A program made the translations under genes and the position numbers. 64,000 nt of DNA from Bog-473 sp036268485 (lineage in GTDB: Bacteria; Actinomycetota; Acidimicrobiia; Acidimicrobiales; RAAP-2): positions 211,572 through 275,571 of the forward strand of contig DATAUC010000109.1 of assembly GCA_036268485.1 (NCBI GenBank), written 5' to 3'. Below, one piece after another: positions 33,840 to 43,003 of the stretch. The stretch's first letter is position 1, and each line of letters starts with the position of its first letter. The notes below the pieces were generated by a model. The model saw nothing but the letters and a program-made list of their open reading frames with translations, had not been told where the DNA came from and did not search any database.

Positions 33840-35075
33840 TCACATTCGCTCAAGTACCGTTGCGGTTCCCATGCCGCCACCGGTGCACATGGTCACCAGG
33901 GCCGTAGTACCGTCGCCTCTTTCGAGTTCGTCGATCGCCGTAAGAATCAACATTCCACCAGTCGCTCCAATAGGATGACCTAGCGCGATAGCTCCACCGT
34001 TAGGATTGACTCTCTCCGGATCCAGATCTAGGTCACGCATAGCTTTCAATACGACCGCCGAGAACGCTTCATTTATCTCCCAAAGATCAATGTCAGCAAC
34101 GTTCATTCGTGCCTTGTCCAAGCACTTCTTGGATGCAGGCCCTGGGGCAGTGAGCATCATGACAGGATCTGAGCCCGCTACCGCTGTGCTTCGAATCCGT
34201 GCTCGAGGCACCAACCCATTCGCTCGAGCAAAGTCCGACGACGCCACTAGAAGAGTACATGCGCCGTCGACCACCCCTGACGAGTTGCCGGCATGATGGA
34301 CATGATCAATGTGATCCACGGGATAGACGCGCATGCACATCTCATCAAATGACTCAGCAAACCACTGATTCGCCCCCCTCCCGAGGTCGGCGAATGCCGG
34401 CGCTAGCCGAGCAAGTGCTTCAAGGGTAGTGCTGGCCCGCGGGTGCTCCTCTCCACCGAGCGCAACGGTGCCGTCTGGATTCCGGACTTCTATCAGGCTT
34501 CGATCGAATCGACCCTCTGACAGCGCCCGATTACAACGCCCCTGGCTCGTGACAGCCAAACGATCACAGGACTCGCGACTAAATCCCTCCACGGTAGCGA
34601 TCAGATCCGCCGCGACTCCTTGAGGTACGAGAGGATAGGTATCCCTCAACTGAGAGTTCCGACCGTCGATTGTCGGGGGTTCTGCTATATCTGGAGCAGG
34701 CCACCTCGACATCGACTCGACACCGCCAGCGACGACCAGATCGTACATACCTGAAAGCACGCCCATCGCGGCCACTGTTACCGCCTGCTGGCCGGAACCA
34801 CAGTGTCGATTTAGCGTAAATCCTGGAACGACAGCTGGCCAACCTGCAGTCAGAAGAGCCAGGCGGCCAATACAGGCCCCATGGTCGCCGGAGTTCATTC
34901 CGTTGCCGATGACAACGTCATCAACGGAAAGTGGATCAATACTGGTCCGAGCGACAAGTCCATTAAGGCATTGCGCCAGGAGCTCCTGTGGGTGGATGTG
35001 GTTCAGAGCTCCGCCCGCCTTCCCCTTTCCACGCGGGGTTCGTACTCCGTCAATTATCCAAGCCTCACGCTCCAT
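33840..35075 (-). CDS. Thiolase (acetyl-CoA acyltransferase)
   Basis: The 411-residue thiolase has the full catalytic set: nucleophilic Cys 92 in NRHCGSGQ, NEAF, His 367 in GHPIGATGG and Cys 397 in CTGGGMG. It cleaves 3-ketoacyl-CoA with CoA to release acetyl- or propionyl-CoA. The order of motifs fits degradative rather than SCP-x thiolases. AAGGAGAG before the ATG at 35075 supports the start. It lies downstream of the Baeyer-Villiger monooxygenase gene in the same direction, separated by 211 bases. Confidence 0.95.
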   Translation of the reverse strand: MEREAWIIDGVRTPRGKGKAGGALNHIHPQELLAQCLNGLVARTSIDPLSVDDVVIGNGMNSGDHGACIGRLALLTAGWPAVVPGFTLNRHCGSGQQAVTVAAMGVLSGMYDLVVAGGVESMSRWPAPDIAEPPTIDGRNSQLRDTYPLVPQGVAADLIATVEGFSRESCDRLAVTSQGRCNRALSEGRFDRSLIEVRNPDGTVALGGEEHPRASTTLEALARLAPAFADLGRGANQWFAESFDEMCMRVYPVDHIDHVHHAGNSSGVVDGACTLLVASSDFARANGLVPRARIRSTAVAGSDPVMMLTAPGPASKKCLDKARMNVADIDLWEINEAFSAVVLKAMRDLDLDPERVNPNGGAIALGHPIGATGGMLILTAIDELERGDGTTALVTMCTGGGMGTATVLERM

Positions 35076-35286
35076 GGGCCTCTCTCCTTGCATCGATCGT
35101 TCGTTTCTTTGCTTCGGCTCAACACGAACACTTTGTTGCAACTGAGTCGATTCGCTGCAACCTCATCGAGACATTGATCTCGTCTCAGCCATCCTGATCT
35201 GAATCTCCATAGAGAACTTTGTACCGGCGAATATCCCGATTCACCCTACCTTTGTCCATGTTCACAGCATCTCCGCCGAATCTTGA

Positions 35287-37320
35287 TCATGATGGACACC
35301 TGTCCGGCCATGATCGATCGAGCTCTTTGAGTCGATCAGACGTCGGCGGCTGAAAGGTGTAGGCACTCAAGTCGATTTGTTGGTTCATGGTCCAAAAGTC
35401 GACGATCCGCCACGGCATATTGACCGTGACACGCCCCTGACTGTTTCGCGCATAATTCGTCACACTCGGATGACACCACACCATTTTCGAGTTGGCCGCA
35501 TCCAAAGACTCGTTGTACTGATCATGGACGTCCTGCCTGACTTCGACAGCTCCACTGCCGGTTTCAATCATCTTGGAAATGAGTGTCAAAATGGATCCAA
35601 ACCAAGACTCAACGAGGGACAAGAAGCTTCCGCCACCTGCGTTGGTCGCCGGCCCGTACATCATGAAGAGATTTGGGAAACCTGGAGTCGTCGTTCCTAA
35701 ATATGCGCTGGCATTGTCGTCGCGCCAGACTTCATGAAGGCGGATTCCCTCCCGCCCACGAAAGTCGATCGGCTGTAGATAGTGGTGTGTCTGGAAACCC
35801 GTACACATAACAATTTGGTCAAAGCTGTATTTAGTACCACTAGACGTTCGCACTCCGTGAGGAGTTATTTCCGTCACAGCCTCCGTAACAAGTTCGACGT
35901 TTGGCTTCCTTAGAGCGTCGTACCATCCGTTATCCATCAGCATTCGCTTACCGAACGGCGGATAGTTCGGAATGGACCTTTCGACTAAGTCGGGGCGGTC
36001 AGCAAGGGCCGCCTCGATGTATTTGACGAACTGGATCCTATGGCGTTCGTTGATCTCATTAACGGACCGATCCGGGAACTCCCAATGGGGATCAACGCGA
36101 TGTGAGGCATGAACCTTGTCATTCCAGAGCCACGAGAGTCGAGCTCGATACCACGTTCGATAAAACGGGACATTTTCAAGCAGCCAATGCTCGTCCGCGG
36201 TCACAGGATTGAAATAGTGCGGGATCGGCGAAATCCACTGTGGAGTGCGCTGGAATATTACAACCTTCGCAGCCTCGTTGGCAACGGCTGAAACGACCTG
36301 CATCGCGCTGGCGCCGGAACCAATTACCGCTAACCGATTTCCATGAACTTCTGAATTTTCAGGCCACTGGGCTGAATGACATAGAAGACCTTCGAATGTT
36401 TGCCGCCCGGGGATATCAGGCATCGCCGGCTCCTTAAATAAGCCCACTGCGCTGATAACGGCACTGACCACGATTCTTGAGTCTTGGCCACCATGGTGAA
36501 TCGACAGATCCCAACATTGCAATACGTCGTCCCAATTCGCAGCCACGACTTCGGTATTAAATCGGATATCTGCCTGGAGGCTAAATTCGTCGGCAAAGTC
36601 CTCGAGGTACTGAAGCACTTCCGGCTGACGGGCAAAATGGCTACTCCATGCTCGAGGAAAAAATCCGAAGGAGTAGAGCGCGCTCGGCGTGTCGACGCCT
36701 GCCCCTGGATAGCGATTCTGACGCCACACGCCACCAACGCCGTCGAGGCGCTCGAGAATTACGTATGGAACACCCAATTCTCGCAGCCGCAATGCCGCAA
36801 ACATGCCAGAGATTCCGGCCCCGATGATTGCCACTGAATACTGGGAACGCCTCGCTTTCTCGCAGTCTTCCTCTGGACGGCGAGCTTCGCCGGCTCCGGT
36901 AAATCCCATCTGCCTCGCCATCATCGGCTCGTATTCGCCGGGAACCTGTTCAGCCAGATAACAACTGGCCATATCAAGTAATAGAGACCCAGTAGGAGCT
37001 GGAACAGTTACTGGGCGACCTGCCTTCCAAGCTGTTATCGCTCGAACCGCCTCTTGACGGATCTCGCCTTGGATTTCGTCGGAAAACCCGCCGGTCCTGT
37101 GCTCGTCCATGCCGAAAAATCGCGTTGGGCGATAGGGATCCCTAAGCCACTTGAGGTCGCCCGTCAATTGGTAGAGCGACATTAAAAGAGTGGGCAAGTT
37201 GGCCGCCAGTACGACCTTCTCGAGGCTTGCCGCGTCGAGATCGCCTTTGGCGGAATTGACGCTCACTGGTCCCTTACGACGGAGTCGCACAGACACGAAC
37301 TGACGAAGACTCCCATTCAC
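35287..37320 (-). CDS. Baeyer-Villiger monooxygenase, 4-hydroxyacetophenone monooxygenase (HAPMO)-type
   Basis: The roughly 677-residue flavoprotein has an FAD loop GAGISG (167-172), the BVMO fingerprint FEGLLCHSAQWP (309-320, FxGxxxHxxxWP) and an NADPH loop GSGASA (334-339). About 150 extra residues at the N-terminus (LPTLLMSLYQLTGDLKWL, FSDEIQGEIRQEAVRAITAW) match the extension of HAPMO-like enzymes. It inserts oxygen next to a ketone, giving an ester or lactone, a standard step in opening alicyclic, terpenoid or steroid rings. The start is uncertain: GTG at 37320 lacks a good ribosome site and GTG at 37266 is possible. Confidence 0.92.
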   Translation of the reverse strand: MNGSLRQFVSVRLRRKGPVSVNSAKGDLDAASLEKVVLAANLPTLLMSLYQLTGDLKWLRDPYRPTRFFGMDEHRTGGFSDEIQGEIRQEAVRAITAWKAGRPVTVPAPTGSLLLDMASCYLAEQVPGEYEPMMARQMGFTGAGEARRPEEDCEKARRSQYSVAIIGAGISGMFAALRLRELGVPYVILERLDGVGGVWRQNRYPGAGVDTPSALYSFGFFPRAWSSHFARQPEVLQYLEDFADEFSLQADIRFNTEVVAANWDDVLQCWDLSIHHGGQDSRIVVSAVISAVGLFKEPAMPDIPGRQTFEGLLCHSAQWPENSEVHGNRLAVIGSGASAMQVVSAVANEAAKVVIFQRTPQWISPIPHYFNPVTADEHWLLENVPFYRTWYRARLSWLWNDKVHASHRVDPHWEFPDRSVNEINERHRIQFVKYIEAALADRPDLVERSIPNYPPFGKRMLMDNGWYDALRKPNVELVTEAVTEITPHGVRTSSGTKYSFDQIVMCTGFQTHHYLQPIDFRGREGIRLHEVWRDDNASAYLGTTTPGFPNLFMMYGPATNAGGGSFLSLVESWFGSILTLISKMIETGSGAVEVRQDVHDQYNESLDAANSKMVWCHPSVTNYARNSQGRVTVNMPWRIVDFWTMNQQIDLSAYTFQPPTSDRLKELDRSWPDRCPS

Positions 37321-37434
37321 ATGGGTGATTGACGCGATTCCTCATATTCGGAGCTGCTTCCCCCTGCTCTTCCGAATCAAACCCATTCTCGACAAACTGC
37401 ACGTCTACCCCAGTTTGCGAACTGGGACTGACAG

Positions 37435-38625
37435 TTAGCCCGCAGCACACAGTTCGGCCGCATTGTCATGCAGGATTTTCCGTTGAACGTCCGTGGTTAG
37501 GGATGCCAAGAGTGACTGGAAGTCAGCTGGACTGGCGAGTCCTTCGGCATGTGGGAAGTCTGAACCCATTACAAGTGAATCCGTCTGTCCTAGATTCTCT
37601 GCGATCCATGGGATGTTGTCTTCCGGGTAAGGAACGACACGAACGTGTCGGCGCAAGATCTCACTCGGTCGTTCGGTGAGCCGCCCACCTATCCAAGGGC
37701 CTTTCCGGCCCATTCCACGACTTTTGTCCATCAATGTCGCAAAATGCGGAATCCACTCGGCACCGTGCTCCGCACTTAAGATTCTGAGGTTCGGGAAGCG
37801 ACCGAATAGGTTGTCGAAGATCAGGGCTGAAATCGTCTCTTGGATGGGACGCTCGCCATAGACGTGCTGCCACTGCCAGGCCGACATACTCCACGAACCA
37901 GGGTCGGGATTTAGACCCCAGGCAGGCGAGATCGCATCGAAGTACCAATGGGGCATGATGTGGAACGCGGCGACTGCTCCAGCTTCGTTCATGCGAGACC
38001 AAATCGGGTCGAAATAGGGATCGCCGGGAGAACGGCCATTGGCTGGTCCCGTGGGAAACAGCACAAAGTGCGCGCCCCGGTCCAAAACCCACTCAACCTC
38101 CCGAACCGCAAGGTCGAGGTCACGAAGTGAGATCACTGGCGTGGCGTAGAGACGGTCTTGATAGTTAAAGCCCCATGTTTCGTCATACCATCGATTGAAC
38201 GAATGAACATTTGCGAAGAGTGCCTCGGTATCCTTGACCCAATGCTCCGCAGCCAGGCCAAGCTCCCCAGGAAATAGCACGCACTTCTCAACACCTTGTT
38301 TTTCCAGCAGGGCCAGGCGAGGTTCGCGCTCTAAGTATTCGATCTGCACTCGCTCAGGAACGTACGCCTCTTCAGGCGTGCCAGAGCCCATTTGACGAAG
38401 CATTTCTTTTAGAGACCCGGGCCGGTATGCCTCATCCCAGTCATGACGTCCCCCGTTGAATGTGGCAATCGATCGGCCAGCCAGAATGGCGCAGTCACCA
38501 TTCGGCAGGGTCATTGGAGTAATGGTTCGATCCAAAAACTCCTTTGGAAGGTAACGGGTTACTGCGTCAGGTGGCTCATAGCAATGCGTATCGCAATCGA
38601 TGATCTTGAAGCCACGATCAGACAT
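37435..38625 (-). CDS. Amidohydrolase (ACMSD-like, PF04909 type)
   Basis: The 396-residue TIM-barrel hydrolase or decarboxylase begins IIDCDTHCYEPPD (the IDxDxHxxEP form of the metal site), continues with AAFHIMPHW, AEHGAEWIPHF and the conserved Asp in VMGSDFPHAEG near residue 350. All metal ligands seem present, unlike the related protein at 55461. Members decarboxylate or hydrolyse ring-derived acids, and several actinobacterial homologues sit in steroid or terpenoid loci. AAAGGAAG before the ATG at 38625 supports the start. Its promoter region carries the operator-like site at 38678-38706. Confidence 0.88.
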   Translation of the reverse strand: MSDRGFKIIDCDTHCYEPPDAVTRYLPKEFLDRTITPMTLPNGDCAILAGRSIATFNGGRHDWDEAYRPGSLKEMLRQMGSGTPEEAYVPERVQIEYLEREPRLALLEKQGVEKCVLFPGELGLAAEHWVKDTEALFANVHSFNRWYDETWGFNYQDRLYATPVISLRDLDLAVREVEWVLDRGAHFVLFPTGPANGRSPGDPYFDPIWSRMNEAGAVAAFHIMPHWYFDAISPAWGLNPDPGSWSMSAWQWQHVYGERPIQETISALIFDNLFGRFPNLRILSAEHGAEWIPHFATLMDKSRGMGRKGPWIGGRLTERPSEILRRHVRVVPYPEDNIPWIAENLGQTDSLVMGSDFPHAEGLASPADFQSLLASLTTDVQRKILHDNAAELCAAG

Positions 38626-38677
38626 TCGGACTTCCTTTCCAACTCGAGGAGGCAACGCCAACCCGTTTCCTGCCTCC

Positions 38678-38706
38678 AGTGTACAATGTACGCACCATTC
38701 TTGCAA
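38678..38706 (-). promoter_or_regulatory. Promoter with operator-like site upstream of the amidohydrolase gene
   Basis: Leftward -35 TTGCAA (38701-38706) and -10 TACACT (38678-38683) are 17 bases apart. The core GTGTACAATGTACGCAC (38679-38695) is identical, apart from the middle base, to the centre of the 47-bp palindrome at 42170-42216. Confidence 0.65.
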
Positions 38707-39065
38707 TGGGCGATCGGGGTACCGGAGTCGCTCAATGCTGGAACGTTTCGCGACATGCGCGTTCAAGCAATCGAAGATTGCAAAGCAACCTGACGGCGGC
38801 GACCATCAGACTTCCATTCTCTTTGGTCAGATCGCCAAAGCGCGATCAAGTTGCGGACCACGCTGAAGTGGAATCGGTCTGGGTCTCCCGGGCGGGAAGC
38901 GTCGCAGGGAGACCCTGGCCTTTGCCACTGGATCAACGATCTCAGCGATGGACGGGCGCCGGTGAGTTGACGAGTTGCGACGGCCGTGTCCTTTTCTTCG
39001 AGGGTGCAACCAAATAGCCAACCGATTGCAGGACAACTTCGCTTGGATAAACTCTCGCTACCCCC

Positions 39066-39113
39066 ATCTCGAGGGGTACACATTGAGCGATCTCGAGGGG
39101 TACACATTGAGCG
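39066..39113. repeat. Tandem direct repeat, two 24-bp units
   Basis: The unit starts ATCTCGAGGGGTACACATTG and occurs at 39066-39089 and 39090-39113 with no difference. It lies just past the 3' end of the alcohol dehydrogenase gene. It could be a recent duplication or the repeated end of a lost insertion element. Confidence 0.85.
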
Positions 39114-39145
39114 AGAAGCAAAACTTTCGAGTTCCAAAGCGGAAC

Positions 39146-40291
39146 TCAATAAATAAGCATTCCTCGGAGATTTTTCCCGTTCCGCATATCTTCATACCCC
39201 TCGTTGACGGCATCCAGTGTGTATGTGTTCGTAACAAGCTCGTCGAGCATTAGACGGCCCTGCATGTAGAGCGACAAGAGTCGAGGGATGTCATTTCGCG
39301 GATTTGCGTTCCCAAAGATGCAACCAACCAATTCCTTGCGTTGCATCGCCAGCTCGAACAAGTTCAACTTGACGTCGGATTGCGCCATCGGGGCGACCGC
39401 TGTCACCACTGCTCGGCCTGACTTCTTAACCAACGATAACAATGGAGAGACCATTGCCCCATCGGCAACGCTGGCAGTCAGGATCGCTTTGTCAGCCATC
39501 GCCCCGAAGGTAAGGTCAGCGACAATGGCTTGAGCCTCCTCCATGCTCGCGGCCGCGTGCGTGGCTCCGAATTCACTTGCCTTGCTCGTCTTCCATTCGA
39601 CTGGGTCGACAGCAACGACATATCTGGCGCCAGCCATGGCTGCGCCTTGCACCGCATTGACGCCAATGCCGCCGATTCCGACAACGACGACAGTTTCGCC
39701 GGACCGGACGTTTGCGGCATACGTCGCGGAACCCCAACCAGTGGTCACTCCACACCCAACTAGCGCCGCCTTGTCTAGAGGAATGTCCTGGTTGATCTTG
39801 ATGCAGCTGTCTTCGTTCACGACCGTATATGGCGCGAAGGTTCCGAGAGTTGCCATGACTCCGAGATCGAGACCATCCTTACTGTGGTGCCGCGAGGTGA
39901 AATCCCCCAGCTGCAGACCGGCGAGAATGAAGGCCCCAAGGTCACATAGTTGCTGTTGTCCTATCGAGCATGAAGGACACTTACCGCAAGAGGGAATAAA
40001 GCCCAGGACTACATGATCGCCGACGGCAAGCGAAGTAACGCCCGGCCCGACTTCGACGATCTCTCCGGCGCCTTCATGTCCGCCGATTATGGGAAATTGG
40101 CTAAGACCAAATGCTTCGGCCGTCTCAGGATCCAAAACCATGTCGCCAGTTACAAGGTGCTCGTCGGAGTGGCAGAGCCCGGATCCAGCGAGCTTCACCG
40201 TAACTTCTCCGTACTTGGGCGAATCGAGTTCAATGTCCTCAACGCTCCAGTCGGTTTTAGGCTCCCAGAGAATCGCGGCGCGAGTCTTCAT
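39146..40291 (-). CDS. NDMA-dependent (nicotinoprotein) alcohol dehydrogenase
   Basis: The 381-residue zinc MDR enzyme has the catalytic zinc site CHSDEH and GGHEGAGEI, the structural zinc cluster CGKCPSCSIGQQQLC near residues 102-116, and the Rossmann loop GIGGIGVNAVQG near residue 206. The sequence follows the Rxyl_3153-type NDMA-dependent family, in which NAD is tightly bound and is re-oxidised through mycofactocin. It should oxidise a primary or secondary alcohol made by a P450. AAGGAG before the ATG supports the start. No mycofactocin genes are in this window. Confidence 0.9.
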   Translation of the reverse strand: MKTRAAILWEPKTDWSVEDIELDSPKYGEVTVKLAGSGLCHSDEHLVTGDMVLDPETAEAFGLSQFPIIGGHEGAGEIVEVGPGVTSLAVGDHVVLGFIPSCGKCPSCSIGQQQLCDLGAFILAGLQLGDFTSRHHSKDGLDLGVMATLGTFAPYTVVNEDSCIKINQDIPLDKAALVGCGVTTGWGSATYAANVRSGETVVVVGIGGIGVNAVQGAAMAGARYVVAVDPVEWKTSKASEFGATHAAASMEEAQAIVADLTFGAMADKAILTASVADGAMVSPLLSLVKKSGRAVVTAVAPMAQSDVKLNLFELAMQRKELVGCIFGNANPRNDIPRLLSLYMQGRLMLDELVTNTYTLDAVNEGYEDMRNGKNLRGMLIY

Positions 40292-40625
40292 CGATGCTCC
40301 TTCATCCGTTTAGCGTTGCCAAGTGCCTACACAAGTCCTCTAGGGCTGCGAGCTGCGGGGCAGTCCCAGTTAGGCGACCAAGTTCGGGATTGATCCGTCT
40401 CGGACCTCACCTCAGCCCTTGCGCCGCGCCAACAACGACGGCTCACCCTTGAATCGCAGACCCCTCGAAACAATGTCTCTCGCCTCATTCAATTGCAGCA
40501 TACGATCGACTGCGGACAGGTTAGCAGCTTTTGTCTATTTGTCAATTACAAACGAGCCGGGGCGTGCTCTTCGTTGGGTTGCCAGGCACCAGGAATTTCC
40601 ATCGATGTCAAACGGACGTGCGCAT
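40292..40625. other. Intergenic region without a supported gene
   Basis: These 334 bases lie between the acyl-CoA synthetase stop and the alcohol dehydrogenase start. They presumably hold the latter's promoter. A small inverted repeat TTTGT/ACAAA (40538-40552) is present but not distinctive. Confidence 0.4.
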
Positions 40626-42083
40626 TTAAGCTTCGACGCACAATCGGAGAACGGCTGGTCGATCGACTTTCCCATTGCCTGTTCTCGGGATTGCTGCCGT
40701 CGCCACTATGAGCCGCGGAACTTCGTATGGGGCCAAGGCCGAGCGAAGTTGACTGTGAACTTCATCTACGTTTGTCATGTGCCCCGGGGCAAGGACGATG
40801 GCGGCGATCGGCACCTCGCCAAGTCGATCGTCTTGAAGCCCAACTACGGCGGAGTCAATAACCCCTGCAACAGCATTTAGCGCTGACTCAACCATCGCTG
40901 GATATACATTGAAACCTCCGCAGATCACGACATCGCGAAGGCGCCCGTGCACTGTAAGTATCTGGTTCTCGTCCAAGGACCCGAGGTCACCCGTCGCTAT
41001 CCAACCATCGCGTGCACCATCTGGAGCAGAAGCGGAGTCACGCAAGTAACCGCTCATCGCCGAGCTTCCACGAGCCCAAATTTCCCCGACATCGCCCACC
41101 GCCATCGGGGAACCAGAACGGTCAACAATCACCACTTCAGCGCCAGGCACGATTCGCCCAACGCTGCCGGGTGGGCGGATGCCTGCCAGCACGTCATCAT
41201 AGCGCTCAAGAGCGATCGCTCCCCCAAACTCCGTCTGTCCGTAATTCTCAAGGACAGGAATCCCGAATCGGTCTTCAAATCGAATTCGAGTAGCTAATGG
41301 AAGACGGTCCGTTCCGACACAGACCATCCGCACAGCCGACAGGGAACGATCATCCGGGTGATAGGCAAGGTCATAGATCATCGCCGGCGTCAGGTTCAGG
41401 ACTGTAAAGCCGTGGCTCTTCGCGAGGTCGAGCACATCCTCAGATCGAAATCGCGGGAGAATCATGAGGGGCTTCCCGAGGTACCAAGGCGTTAGCACGC
41501 CCAAAACACCTGACATGTGTGCCAGGGGCGTAAAGACCGGTGACGGTGCTCGGGGAGGATCGACCAGAGGCCGCCCGTGATGAGGGACACCGCTCCCGAT
41601 GGCAACGCCACTCAACGACGCTCCCAACGCCCGAGCGCTGAGAACCGCGGCCTTCGGACGTCCAGTGGTTCCAGACGTAAAAAGGATCAGTGCATCCTCA
41701 CTTGCCTTAACCGTCTTTGGCTCAGCGAGAGATGTCAGTTCAACCAATCCCTCGTCAGGAGTCAGTAACGCTTCAGACCGCGTCTCCACAAGTCTGCGAT
41801 CGATCTCATCGGGTGGGACAAGATGACTGATGGCTACTACCGCTGATCCGGCGAGCCAAGCGCCGTGTAGGGCTACTAGCGTCGACAGATCGTTGGAGAT
41901 GCGAATTGCGATTCGCGAGTAACCGCTAGGGATTGAGTCGGCGATAATCTGGGCCATTTGAAGCAACTCTCCGCAACGCAATTCCGTGCCATCCGGTTGG
42001 ATCACCGCGATGCACTCAGGCGTTGCTTGACCAATTCTCTCAAGAATCCGTCGGATATCGCCGTCGCCGGGAGAACTGATCAT
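40626..42083 (-). CDS. Acyl-CoA synthetase (AMP-forming)
   Basis: The 485-residue ANL-family ligase is shorter than usual (about 520-550). It has ALILFTSGTTGRPKAAVLS near residue 132, VLENYGQTEFGG near 270, ATGDLGSLDENQILTVHGRLRDVVICGGFNVYP near 370 and the C-terminal lysine in RTGNGKVDRPAV near residue 475. The N-terminal domain looks compressed rather than truncated. It activates a carboxylic acid whose nature is unknown. Its promoter carries the 47-bp palindrome at 42170-42216, just beyond the TetR gene, so it is a prime target of that regulator. Confidence 0.92.
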   Translation of the reverse strand: MISSPGDGDIRRILERIGQATPECIAVIQPDGTELRCGELLQMAQIIADSIPSGYSRIAIRISNDLSTLVALHGAWLAGSAVVAISHLVPPDEIDRRLVETRSEALLTPDEGLVELTSLAEPKTVKASEDALILFTSGTTGRPKAAVLSARALGASLSGVAIGSGVPHHGRPLVDPPRAPSPVFTPLAHMSGVLGVLTPWYLGKPLMILPRFRSEDVLDLAKSHGFTVLNLTPAMIYDLAYHPDDRSLSAVRMVCVGTDRLPLATRIRFEDRFGIPVLENYGQTEFGGAIALERYDDVLAGIRPPGSVGRIVPGAEVVIVDRSGSPMAVGDVGEIWARGSSAMSGYLRDSASAPDGARDGWIATGDLGSLDENQILTVHGRLRDVVICGGFNVYPAMVESALNAVAGVIDSAVVGLQDDRLGEVPIAAIVLAPGHMTNVDEVHSQLRSALAPYEVPRLIVATAAIPRTGNGKVDRPAVLRLCVEA

Positions 42084-42169
42084 GGTCTCTTAGGCATGAA
42101 CTCGAGCTTTCGGATCGATTCGGATTTGCGATTCATTTGCTCTGTAAGGCCTCATCCCGCCGAAGGACC

Positions 42170-42216
42170 CCACGAACACGATCGTGTGTACACTGTACGC
42201 ACGATCGTGTTCGTGG
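42170..42216. promoter_or_regulatory. 47-bp near-perfect palindromic operator
   Basis: Arms 42170-42192 and 42194-42216 are inverted repeats with one mismatch around a single C; each contains CACGATCGTG and GTACA. Read leftward, a -35 TTGACC (42215-42220) and a -10 TACAGT (42192-42197) with 17-base spacing overlap it. It lies between the TetR stop (42269) and the acyl-CoA synthetase start (42083). Confidence 0.8.
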
Positions 42217-42268
42217 TCAAGTCAAGAGCACTAATCGCACCTGATCTTTGTCCGAAAACGCGCCAAGC

Positions 42269-42871
42269 TCAAGGGAGCTGCGATTTCAGACCGGCAATCA
42301 TCGCGTCCAATCCAAATTTGAAAGTCTCTTTGACGCGTCGATTCCTCGTTGGATCGCTACCCAGTGAGACGCCTCCAATGCCCCCCGATAGGAGCATCCC
42401 AGTGGTAAAAGCCCAATAGAACCCAAAGGCTGTTCGTCCCTCCGCGGCCCCAAATCCCGCTTCCTCAAGGATCTCTTGAACAGCTTGAGCGATACGACGT
42501 TGCTGCGAACTCTGGGCGCGGGTTGTCTGACTTCGACGAATCACAAACCCCGGAATCCATGAATGCCCCCACATCTCATCCCAAACCGATCGACTCACCA
42601 TTGCCAGGCGCTCATCCCAACTACCTTCTGATTGCTGGGGTATCTTCACGCTGGACAAAACCGCATCAGCAGCTAGCTCTAAAAGCGCGTCCTTACTTTT
42701 GACATATCGATATGTGGCCATTGGCGAGCAGCCAAGGTGGTCTGCCAGCATCCGCATCGTCATTTGGTCGACACCGACACGCTCAATCATCTGAAGCGCT
42801 GCACTGACGACACGATCTAGGTTCAGATCATTTCCGTCATCACCCGCTAGTTCACGTGATGTGCTTTTCAT
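42269..42871 (-). CDS. TetR-family transcriptional regulator
   Basis: The 200-residue protein has a DNA-binding domain at residues 18-65 (VVSAALQMIERVGVDQMTMRM, then CSPMATYRYVKSKDALLELAAD) and a TetR_C-like C-terminal part (RTAFGFYWAFTTGMLLSGGIGG). The ATG at 42871 directly follows an alternative GTG. It is the only regulator in the 31-62 kb catabolic block, with the palindrome at 42170-42216 just downstream and similar sites at 38678 and 62418, so I infer it is the local pathway repressor. Confidence 0.9.
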   Translation of the reverse strand: MKSTSRELAGDDGNDLNLDRVVSAALQMIERVGVDQMTMRMLADHLGCSPMATYRYVKSKDALLELAADAVLSSVKIPQQSEGSWDERLAMVSRSVWDEMWGHSWIPGFVIRRSQTTRAQSSQQRRIAQAVQEILEEAGFGAAEGRTAFGFYWAFTTGMLLSGGIGGVSLGSDPTRNRRVKETFKFGLDAMIAGLKSQLP

Positions 42872-43003
42872 CACTGCACGATGAAGCCAGAACGCTCACG
42901 ACATTCCTCCACGATATTCCCGGCTTTCCGTATCTACCGCAACTCCGCTATGTGTCGCATTTCAGTCCAAGTATCGTCTACGGAAGGGGTACTTAAGACT
43001 GTA

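Larger units (their letters stand above)
38626..39145. other. Intergenic region with promoter and tandem repeat, no supported gene
   Basis: In these 520 bases I see the promoter/operator at 38678-38706 and a 2 x 24-bp tandem repeat at 39066-39113. Short frames on both strands are low-complexity and unsupported; one leftward frame only translates the repeat. Confidence 0.5.

Noticed and set aside
39066..39113. CRISPR array
   Set aside because: The two repeat units are directly adjacent without spacers and no cas genes are present.
38763..39149. Leftward 128-codon frame over the tandem repeat
   Set aside because: It is low-complexity, contains the translated repeat (SMCTPRD twice) and has no recognisable family.
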